Under the pieces are notes generated by a model. It did not search any database. It had not been told where the DNA came from and saw nothing but the letters and a program-made list of their open reading frames with translations. Shown here piece after piece: positions 1 through 4,680 of a stretch of DNA of 5,330 bases. Position 1 is the first letter of the stretch. Every line of letters begins with the position of its first letter. This stretch comes from an uncultured bacterium (GTDB lineage: Bacteria > Patescibacteriota > Minisyncoccia > Phycocordibacterales > UBA1006), in the NCBI GenBank assembly GCA_903873095.1, contig CAIQMU010000056.1, forward strand, positions 1 through 5,330, read 5' to 3'. The translations under genes were made by a program, and so were the position numbers.

Positions 1-41
1 ACATCCTTATCAGACAGGAATTCCTTTTTACTTGTAACACT

Positions 42-1223
42 ATGGCTAAAATAAACCCAGATATCGAATCATTCGCGCGGATCAAGGTGATCGGCGTCGG
101 AGGATCCGGAAAAAATGCATTGAACCACATGATCGATTCAGGAGTTGAATCGGTAGAGTTTATTTGCATGAATACTGATACTCAAGACCTCCATCATTCA
201 AAGGCTGCAAAAAAAATTCACATCGGACGAAACCTTACCAAAGGTCAAGGAACCGGCATGAATCCAGAAATCGGACGCGAAGCCGCTGAAGAAACGAAGG
301 CTGAAATCCAAGAAGCAATCAAGGGTGCCGACATGGTATTCATTGCATGCGGAATGGGAGGTGGAACAGGAACAGGTGCAGCACCTGTCGTTGCACAAAC
401 CGCTCGAGAACTTGGTGCCCTTACGATTGCGGTGGTTACAAAACCATTTTCATTCGAAGGTCAGCAGCGCAGTCGTATTGCGGATCAAGGAATTGCAGAA
501 CTTGAAAAAGAAGTTGATGCAATTATCATTGTTCCCAACGACCGCCTTCTTTCAATCACATCAAAAGATACTTCGTTCAAAGAAGCATTCGCGATGTCAG
601 ATGAAATTCTCCGTCAAGCTGTTGAAGGAATTTCTGAACTTATCACAACTCAAGGTATCGTAAATATCGACTTTGCCGATATTCGTTCAGTGATGCAAGA
701 CGCAGGTTCTGCATTTATGGGAATCGGTCAAGCTGCTGGTGAAAATCGAGCAGAAGAAGCTGCTTACAACGCAATCAACTCTCCTCTTCTTGATGTTGCC
801 ATTTCTGGAGCCAAAGGAGTCTTGTTTGCAATCTCAGCCGGTGATGATCTCACAATGCACGAGGTAAACACAATTGCTAAAATCGTAACTGAATCTGTTG
901 ATCCTGATGCTAAAATCATCTTTGGTCCGATTCATGACGACTCACTCAAGAAAGGTGAAGTCAAAGTTACGGTTATTGCAACAGGATTCTCAAATCCTCA
1001 GAAAAAACCAAGTGGTGGAATGCATGTCCCTATTCAGCGATCAGCACCTGTTATTCAAAAACAAGTTGAACAACAAGTTGAAAAACGCGAAATTCGAAAT
1101 GAAATTCCTGAGCAAATGGTTCGCCGTGCTCCAGCCCCTGAAAAGGTTGTTGAGGAAATCAGTGATGACGATGATGATTTCTCATCAGCGATCCCTGCAT
1201 TTTTAAGACGAGCTAAGAAATAA
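42..1223 (+). CDS. ftsZ: Cell division protein FtsZ
   Basis: FtsZ is the tubulin-like GTPase that polymerises into the Z-ring at mid-cell and recruits the division machinery. The 393-residue product has the family's usual length and full domain order. The N-terminal GTP-binding fold starts with IKVIGVGGSGKNALNHM (residues 14-30). The tubulin signature GGGTGTG is at 106-112. The T7 synergy loop has N208, D210 and D213, the residues that complete the GTPase site of the neighbouring subunit. A variable linker with an acidic DDDDD run leads to the C-terminal peptide IPAFLRR (384-390), which in the family binds FtsA and other anchors. The ATG at 42 fits the family N-terminus. The nearest SD-like AGGAA (16-20) is about 21 bases away, too far to act normally. 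A palindromic terminator follows directly. Any upstream partner such as ftsA lies outside the window. Identification is certain. Confidence 0.98.
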   Translation: MAKINPDIESFARIKVIGVGGSGKNALNHMIDSGVESVEFICMNTDTQDLHHSKAAKKIHIGRNLTKGQGTGMNPEIGREAAEETKAEIQEAIKGADMVFIACGMGGGTGTGAAPVVAQTARELGALTIAVVTKPFSFEGQQRSRIADQGIAELEKEVDAIIIVPNDRLLSITSKDTSFKEAFAMSDEILRQAVEGISELITTQGIVNIDFADIRSVMQDAGSAFMGIGQAAGENRAEEAAYNAINSPLLDVAISGAKGVLFAISAGDDLTMHEVNTIAKIVTESVDPDAKIIFGPIHDDSLKKGEVKVTVIATGFSNPQKKPSGGMHVPIQRSAPVIQKQVEQQVEKREIRNEIPEQMVRRAPAPEKVVEEISDDDDDFSSAIPAFLRRAKK

Positions 1224-1227
1224 CAAG

Positions 1228-1276
1228 CCTCACCCCGCCACCTGCGGTGCCGACCCTCTCCTGGAAAGGAGAGGGT
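1228..1276 (+). repeat. Palindromic repeat, CCTCACCCC / CCCTCTCC family, copy 1
   Basis: This GC-rich element starts with CCTCACCCC (1228-1236), has a small internal inverted repeat CACC-TGC-GGTG (1239-1249), and ends in a strong hairpin (1253-1276). It shares its CCTCACCCC end and its CTCTCC/GGAGAG hairpin with the element inside tsaD (5060-5094, opposite orientation). Such elements are known as dispersed, non-autonomous palindromic repeats in many bacterial genomes. Here the copy lies between ftsZ and the next gene and doubles as a terminator. Family membership is judged by eye from shared segments only. Confidence 0.7.
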
Positions 1277-1279
1277 TTT
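1253..1279 (+). terminator. Intrinsic terminator after ftsZ
   Basis: A perfect 10-bp stem (1253-1262 with 1267-1276) closes a GGAA tetraloop. The stem runs straight into TTTT (1276-1279). It lies 30 bases after the ftsZ stop and should end that transcript, separating it from the reductase gene, which has its own promoter. The short U-tract makes efficiency uncertain. The hairpin is also the body of a dispersed repeat. Confidence 0.75.
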
Positions 1280-1294
1280 GCTTCGGTAGATTTA

Positions 1295-1303
1295 TGCTAT
1301 AAT
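1295..1303 (+). promoter_or_regulatory. Extended -10 promoter of the reductase gene
   Basis: TGC followed by a perfect TATAAT (1298-1303) matches the extended -10 consensus TGnTATAAT. There is no good -35 box; the T-rich end of the upstream terminator occupies that position. Initiation about 7 bases after the box puts the transcript start near 1309-1311, immediately before the ATG at 1312. This predicts a leaderless or nearly leaderless mRNA. Confidence 0.65.
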
Positions 1304-1311
1304 TTTACGAT

Positions 1312-2232
1312 ATGTACGACTTAATCATTTTAGGAGGAGGGCCTGCAGGATGTGCGGCGGCAGTGTATAGTGCGCGCAAACAACTCAAAACGGCCCTTGT
1401 TGCGACAGAATTTGGGGGGCAATCAACGGTGTCTGAAAAAATTTACAATTGGATCGGAACACCTGAAATTTCGGGTATGGATCTTGGAAAAAATTTAAAA
1501 TCACACGTGATGTATTACAAGGGAGAATTCCTTGATGTATTCGAAGGTGAGTCTGCACAACTCGTAGAAAAAACAGATAATGGTTTTCTTGTAAAAACAT
1601 CAAAACAAGAACTTCACACAAAAAGTATTCTGGTCACAACAGGATCATCTCGTCGAAAACTTGATATCCCTGGCGCATCTGATTATGAAAACAAGGGTAT
1701 TATTTATTGCGCATCATGCGACGGACCACTTTTTTCAGGACAACCTGTCGTTGTTGTAGGTACTGGAAACGCAGGATTTGAATCGGCAGCACAACTTGCA
1801 GCGTACTGCCCCTCTGTCACAATTTTGAATCGATCTGACAAGTTCCGAGCAGATGACATCACCATTAAGGCAGTATCAGCAATGCCAAATGTTCACATAA
1901 AATTATTTACAGAACCTGTCGAGGTTATCGGTGAAAAATTTGTATCAGGACTCAACGTAAGAAATAATCAAACAGGGCAAGAAGAAACACTTCCTGTTAA
2001 TGGAATTTTTGTCGAGATCGGACAGATTCCAAATACTGGATACTTGAATAACCTTGTTAATCTCAACGAATACGGAAATATTGTCACTGATCCTCGCACC
2101 CAAAAAACATCCCTTCCCGGAATTTGGGCTGCCGGTGATTGTACTGATGGTCACTACCACCAAAACAACATTGCCGCCGGCGATGCAGTAAAGGCTCTTG
2201 AAGATATTTATTTGGAACTCAAGGCAAAATAA
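1312..2232 (+). CDS. trxB: Thioredoxin reductase / AhpF-type FAD disulfide oxidoreductase
   Basis: This is a cytoplasmic flavoenzyme of the low-molecular-weight thioredoxin reductase family, which passes electrons from NAD(P)H through FAD to a redox cysteine pair and on to a thiol protein. At 306 residues it has normal TrxB length. The FAD motif GGGPAG is at 8-13, the redox pair C133-A-S-C136 sits in YCASCDGPLF, the nucleotide-binding loop GTGNAG is at 150-155, and the C-terminal FAD motif AAGDCTDG is at 273-280. Several stretches (YCxxCDGPLF, GIFVEIGQIPNT, AAGDCT) resemble the reductase core of AhpF more than E. coli TrxB, but the N-terminal thioredoxin-like domains of AhpF are absent. The usual NADPH-selecting HRR...R motif reads NRS...R (173-179), so cofactor preference may differ. 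The partner could be a thioredoxin, glutaredoxin-like protein or peroxiredoxin; none is in the window. The fold is certain and the substrate is not. Confidence 0.9.
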   Translation: MYDLIILGGGPAGCAAAVYSARKQLKTALVATEFGGQSTVSEKIYNWIGTPEISGMDLGKNLKSHVMYYKGEFLDVFEGESAQLVEKTDNGFLVKTSKQELHTKSILVTTGSSRRKLDIPGASDYENKGIIYCASCDGPLFSGQPVVVVGTGNAGFESAAQLAAYCPSVTILNRSDKFRADDITIKAVSAMPNVHIKLFTEPVEVIGEKFVSGLNVRNNQTGQEETLPVNGIFVEIGQIPNTGYLNNLVNLNEYGNIVTDPRTQKTSLPGIWAAGDCTDGHYHQNNIAAGDAVKALEDIYLELKAK

Positions 2233-2241
2233 TTTTAAAAG

Positions 2242-2268
2242 AAAAAACTCCCTTGAAAGGAGTTTTTT
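2242..2268. terminator. Bidirectional terminator between reductase gene and tRNA-Glu
   Basis: The inverted repeat AAAAAACTCC (2242-2251) / GGAGTTTTTT (2259-2268) gives a U-tract in both directions. It begins 9 bases after the reductase stop and 12 bases beyond the 3' end of the converging tRNA-Glu gene. It can therefore end both transcripts. The GC part of the stem is only 4 bp, so strength is moderate. Confidence 0.8.
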
Positions 2269-2280
2269 CTTATTTTTCTG

Positions 2281-2352
2281 TGACCCTACTGGGAGTCGCA
2301 CCCAGCTTCCAAGATTGAAAATCTTGTGTCCTAACTGATAGACGATAGGGCC
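2281..2352 (-). tRNA. tRNA-Glu (anticodon TTC)
   Basis: Read on the minus strand, the 72 bases fold as a complete cloverleaf. The acceptor stem GGCCCTA pairs with TAGGGTC with one G-U pair. The anticodon stem CAAGA/TCTTG encloses loop TTTTCAA, giving anticodon TTC. The T-arm shows CTGGG-TGCGACT-CCCAG, with TGCGACT in place of the more usual TTCGANT loop. The discriminator base is A and the next bases are CAG, so CCA is not encoded and must be added by CCA transferase. The gene converges on the reductase gene and shares its terminator. Its upstream leader is filled by palindromic repeats, one of which overlaps the first two tRNA bases. Confidence 0.93.
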
Positions 2353-2423
2353 CTGCTTCGCTAAAGCTACGCAGGGCGCAGCCCCTGTTACGCTCGCATG
2401 CGCGAGCTACGCAGGGCGCAGCC
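2351..2423 (-). repeat. Two tandem GC-rich palindromes in the tRNA-Glu leader
   Basis: The 19-base sequence AGCTACGCAGGGCGCAGCC occurs twice without mismatch (2365-2383 and 2405-2423), offset by 40 bases. Each copy forms the right arm of a palindrome. In the first, CCCTGC (2351-2356) pairs with GCAGGG (2371-2376). In the second, CCCTGT (2383-2388) pairs with GCAGGG (2411-2416), and an inner perfect stem GCTCGC/GCGAGC lies at 2392-2407. The arms are conserved while the inner parts differ, as in REP-like families. The elements fill the space between the putative promoter and the tRNA. They are unlike the CCTCACCCC family. Confidence 0.75.
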
Positions 2424-2434
2424 AAAGCCGAGAA

Positions 2435-2443
2435 AATATAGCA
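2435..2443 (-). promoter_or_regulatory. Putative extended -10 promoter of tRNA-Glu
   Basis: The minus strand reads TGC-TATATT, one mismatch from the extended -10 consensus and the same TGC form as at 1295-1303. No convincing -35 box is seen at normal spacing. Initiation near 2428-2429 would give a leader of about 76 bases before the tRNA, containing both palindromes, which RNase P would have to remove. Confidence 0.45.
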
Positions 2444-2452
2444 CAAATTTTT

Positions 2453-2484
2453 CAAAAAGAAAAGCCCACACGTATGGACTTTTT
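2453..2484 (-). terminator. Intrinsic terminator of the 132-residue protein gene
   Basis: On the minus strand AAAAGTCCA (2483-2475) pairs with TGGGCTTTT (2468-2460), including one G-U pair, around a 6-base loop. More T residues follow to 2453. The plus strand would carry a C-A mismatch, which favours minus-strand use. It starts about 11 bases after the stop of the gene at 2495-2893 and separates that gene from tRNA-Glu. Confidence 0.75.
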
Positions 2485-2494
2485 GAACAGAAGA

Positions 2495-2893
2495 CTATAC
2501 AACAACAGGATCAGAAATTTTAACAGTTTTAGAGGTGAGATATTCATCGAGCATAGTATACATTTTTTCTTGCATTACTTCATCATCTACTTGCTCTAAA
2601 AATGATCCAATGTTCCCATAATTTACAATGTTCTTGGAAATCATAATCTTGAAAAGATGCCACTTTTCAGATTTTTGGGTCGGCAGAAGACGGAAAATTT
2701 TTTTCATATTCTCCTCCCTGATATCATCCCAAAATAACTCAGTAAGTTCAAGGTTTTTAACGCGCATGATCACTTTGTGAATGAGAAGCGGTACATTGTT
2801 TTTCATATGTAAACTACTCTCGCCATAGTGACTTGACTCCTTGAGTTCTTTAAGACTTTTAATTACAATTTTGGTGATTTTATTGGCTTCCAT
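2495..2893 (-). CDS. Hypothetical protein, 132 residues
   Basis: I do not recognise this protein. It has 132 residues, no cysteine, no signal peptide and no membrane segment, and it is rich in Lys, Glu, Leu, Ile and Met. The pattern suggests a compact, mostly helical cytoplasmic protein. Aromatic-charged stretches such as LTELFWDDIREENMKKIFRLL (about 50-70) and SFLEQVDDEVMQEKMYTML (about 97-115) look like amphipathic helices. The start is ATG at 2893 with no SD site; the stop is TAG, unlike the TAA of its neighbours. A well-placed minus-strand terminator follows at 2453-2484 and another precedes it at 2944-2966, so it looks like a single-gene unit. That bracketing is the best evidence that it is real. 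A rapidly diverging lineage-specific gene is the simplest explanation. Confidence 0.7.
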   Translation of the reverse strand: MEANKITKIVIKSLKELKESSHYGESSLHMKNNVPLLIHKVIMRVKNLELTELFWDDIREENMKKIFRLLPTQKSEKWHLFKIMISKNIVNYGNIGSFLEQVDDEVMQEKMYTMLDEYLTSKTVKISDPVVV

Positions 2894-2943
2894 ATTTATT
2901 AAGTTTATTTTAAAAGGTTAAGAAATTTAAACGAGTCTACACC

Positions 2944-2966
2944 AAAAAAACCTCTTGCACAAGAGG
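2944..2966 (-). terminator. Minus-strand intrinsic terminator upstream of tRNA-Val
   Basis: CCTCTT (2951-2956) pairs with AAGAGG (2961-2966) around GCAC. On the minus strand the hairpin is followed by seven T residues (2950-2944). The plus-strand side lacks a comparable T-run. It can stop transcripts of the NHL gene (3103-4626) after they run antisense across tRNA-Val, protecting the next minus-strand gene. Confidence 0.75.
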
Positions 2967-2983
2967 AAATTTTCGGGTACGAT
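2955..2983 (+). promoter_or_regulatory. Possible tRNA-Val promoter
   Basis: TTGCAC (2955-2960) and TACGAT (2978-2983) are separated by 17 bases, each matching four of six consensus positions. An alternative -10 box is GATAAT at 2981-2986. Initiation near 2990-2993 would leave a leader of only 5-8 bases before the tRNA. The -35 box would lie within the terminator hairpin that acts on the other strand. Confidence 0.4.
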
Positions 2984-2997
2984 AATCCAACATAAAT

Positions 2998-3070
2998 GCG
3001 CGGTTAGCTCAGTTGGTAGAGCATTCCCTTGACGTGGGAAGGGTCACAGGTTCGAGTCCTGTATCGCGCA
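2998..3070 (+). tRNA. tRNA-Val (anticodon GAC)
   Basis: The 73 bases form a standard cloverleaf. The acceptor stem GCGCGGT pairs with ATCGCGC with one G-U pair. The D-arm is AGCTCAGTTGGTAGAGC. The anticodon stem TTCCC/GGGAA encloses loop TTGACGT, giving anticodon GAC for valine. The T-arm has the standard TTCGAGT loop. The discriminator is A and the following bases are CAG, so CCA is not encoded, as in the tRNA-Glu here. The gene converges on the NHL gene, whose stop is 33 bases away. No strong plus-strand terminator is visible, only a weak AGAA/TTCT inverted repeat near 3075-3086. Confidence 0.95.
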
Positions 3071-3102
3071 CAGAAGAAAGATTTCTAATTAAATGAATAA
3101 TG

Positions 3103-4626
3103 TTAAATTTGAGAGCATTGTGTAAGTCCGAATTTTCTAACTTTCGAGTCTGTCACGTCATTGATATATATATTCCCATTTGAATCAACAGTAATTCCTC
3201 CTAACTCACCAGAAACACCCCCCGAAGAATTTACACGAGCGTTCCATTGAGAAACATATGTTCCGTTTGATGTAAACTTTTCAATACGATCATTATCACC
3301 GTCATTTAGATATATGTTTCCAATTCTATCCGTCGCTATACCATAAGCACGTGCATAGGCCGATCCCGAAGGAGTTCCAAATTGACCATTACCCGAACCA
3401 CGGCTTCCAAATTGACTAAGATATGTTCCTGATGAATTAAATTTTTCGATACGATAATTTTGCCCATCGACAACATAAACGTTTCCTGATGGATCTACTG
3501 TAATAGCCAAAGGGTTTCCAAATTGACCATTACCCGAACCGGCAGTTCCCCATTGAGAAACATATGTTCCGTTTGATGTAAACTTTTCAACGCGTCGATT
3601 TCCACTATCAAGAACATAAATATTCCCCGAGGTATCGGCGGCGATCGTAAGCGATGAACCGTTTATTCCAAATTGACCATTACCCGAACCGGCAGTTCCC
3701 CATTGAGAAACATATGTTCCGTTTGATGTAAACTTTTCAATACGAGCAATAGACCCTTGAACATTTAGATCAGATACGTAAATATTACCAGATAGGTCTA
3801 TAGCTATACCCTGCGGACCATTACTTCCAAATTGACCATTACCCGAACCACGGCTTCCAAATTGACTAAGATATGTTCCTGATGAATTAAATTTTTCAAC
3901 GCGACCATTACGAACATCACCGACATAGATATTTCCGAAAAGATCATCTGCGATTGCGTATCCCCAAAATTGTCCGTTGCCACTTCCTTGACTTCCCCAT
4001 TGTGTTAAATATCCAAACGTTGGTATACACATTGGCACAGCAGCAATCGTAAACGTTCCAGAACAAGTCACAGACCCAAGTGCACCACCAGGAAGTACAC
4101 CATGTGGGAATGTAAATTGAACTTCCATATAATATTGTCCTGCGGAAACATTTGAAGGAATAATACCAGCAGCATCACCACCTTGAGATAAGGAAACCGA
4201 CATTGTTCCATTACTTGTAATATTTGTTACTGTTGAGTATTGCGAGAATAAAATTTGCGATCCACCATTTTGTGAGACAAGATACAATGAAATATTTGTT
4301 GGGAGTGCAGGAATCGATGTTCTCCAATTGACAGGCAAATAACTTCCAATATCATATGTTGCACTAGTTACAGGTGCCGAAAAAATATTTCCCGAGGATT
4401 GGCAGGCTGCTTGCGTCGGCGGTGGAGTAGGTAAAGAAATTGGCCTTGATGAAAGTAACTGAGATGTCGACGAAGATAAAAGTGTTACTGGTTTCAATTT
4501 AGTTGCTGAAATTCCGTAAATCGAAGCCGGTAAAATACTACCAAATATTTTATGTGTAACAGAAAGGTATCCAACAACAAGAACGACAATAGTAAGGAGT
4601 CCAAAAAGAATGATTTTAGGTTTCAT
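3103..4626 (-). CDS. Membrane-anchored NHL-repeat beta-propeller protein
   Basis: The 507-residue product begins MKPK and has an uncleaved-type signal anchor at about 5-22, with no lipobox, so the rest should be outside the membrane. A Ser/Thr- and Pro-rich linker (SLPTPPPTQ, about 64-72) follows. Residues about 75-197 form a beta-rich domain whose pattern (YDIGSYLPVNWRTS, then SAGQYYMEVQF, then CSGTFTIA) resembles Kre9/Knh-like Ig-type domains; this is inference. Residues 206-507 hold six NHL-type blades of 46-55 residues, each with the pattern YxSQWGxxGSGNGQFG, GNIYVxD and RxEKF; blade six is degenerate. Six blades match a closed propeller. Such proteins usually mediate binding, but the ligand here is unknown. 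I chose ATG 4626; a TTG four codons earlier (4638) gives a poorer N-terminus. There is no good SD site. It is divergent from tsaD. Confidence 0.88.
   Translation of the reverse strand: MKPKIILFGLLTIVVLVVGYLSVTHKIFGSILPASIYGISATKLKPVTLLSSSTSQLLSSRPISLPTPPPTQAACQSSGNIFSAPVTSATYDIGSYLPVNWRTSIPALPTNISLYLVSQNGGSQILFSQYSTVTNITSNGTMSVSLSQGGDAAGIIPSNVSAGQYYMEVQFTFPHGVLPGGALGSVTCSGTFTIAAVPMCIPTFGYLTQWGSQGSGNGQFWGYAIADDLFGNIYVGDVRNGRVEKFNSSGTYLSQFGSRGSGNGQFGSNGPQGIAIDLSGNIYVSDLNVQGSIARIEKFTSNGTYVSQWGTAGSGNGQFGINGSSLTIAADTSGNIYVLDSGNRRVEKFTSNGTYVSQWGTAGSGNGQFGNPLAITVDPSGNVYVVDGQNYRIEKFNSSGTYLSQFGSRGSGNGQFGTPSGSAYARAYGIATDRIGNIYLNDGDNDRIEKFTSNGTYVSQWNARVNSSGGVSGELGGITVDSNGNIYINDVTDSKVRKFGLTQCSQI
3244..3897 (-). 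repeat. Near-identical DNA repeats encoding propeller blades
   Basis: Two exact repeat types underlie the NHL blades. A 73-bp type is identical at 3375-3447 and 3825-3897, offset 450 bp. A 75-bp type is identical at 3516-3590 and 3666-3740, offset 150 bp, and a 46-bp part of it recurs at 3244-3289 (matching 3700-3745). The first type encodes FNSSGTYLSQFGSRGSGNGQFG-like junctions and the second FTSNGTYVSQWGTAGSGNGQFG-like junctions. The sequence between them has diverged. Exact identity, including silent positions, points to recent duplication or gene conversion confined to the junctions between blades. Confidence 0.9.
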
Positions 4627-4663
4627 ATCCCAAGTCAATCACGAATTGAAAAATCAGTCAAAT

Positions 4664-4669
4664 TATGAT
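4664..4669 (+). promoter_or_regulatory. Possible -10 box of tsaD
   Basis: TATGAT, one mismatch from consensus, lies 11 bases before the tsaD ATG. Initiation near 4676 would leave a leader of about 5 bases. No -35 box is seen at proper spacing. The 54-base divergent gap (4627-4680) must also hold the NHL gene promoter; CATAAT on the minus strand (4667-4662) overlaps this box and could serve it. Confidence 0.4.
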
Positions 4670-4680
4670 ATCGTGCGACC

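Noticed and set aside
1945..2301. Minus-strand open frame of 118 codons
   Set aside because: It is a shadow of the reductase gene and runs into the terminator and tRNA-Glu; no recognisable protein features.
2351..2423. Direct repeats considered as a CRISPR array
   Set aside because: Only two 19-base copies with a 21-base gap that is itself palindromic; this fits REP-like elements, not CRISPR.
2270..2455. Minus-strand open frame of 61 codons, cysteine- and arginine-rich
   Set aside because: It reads straight through tRNA-Glu and the palindromic repeats; its composition reflects those elements rather than a protein.
2281..3070. Two tRNA genes considered as integration sites for a genomic island
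   Set aside because: No integrase gene and no duplicated tRNA 3' end are visible in the window.
3244..3897. Internal repeats considered as a tandem non-coding repeat or mobile element
   Set aside because: They are in frame within one intact gene and encode NHL blade junctions.
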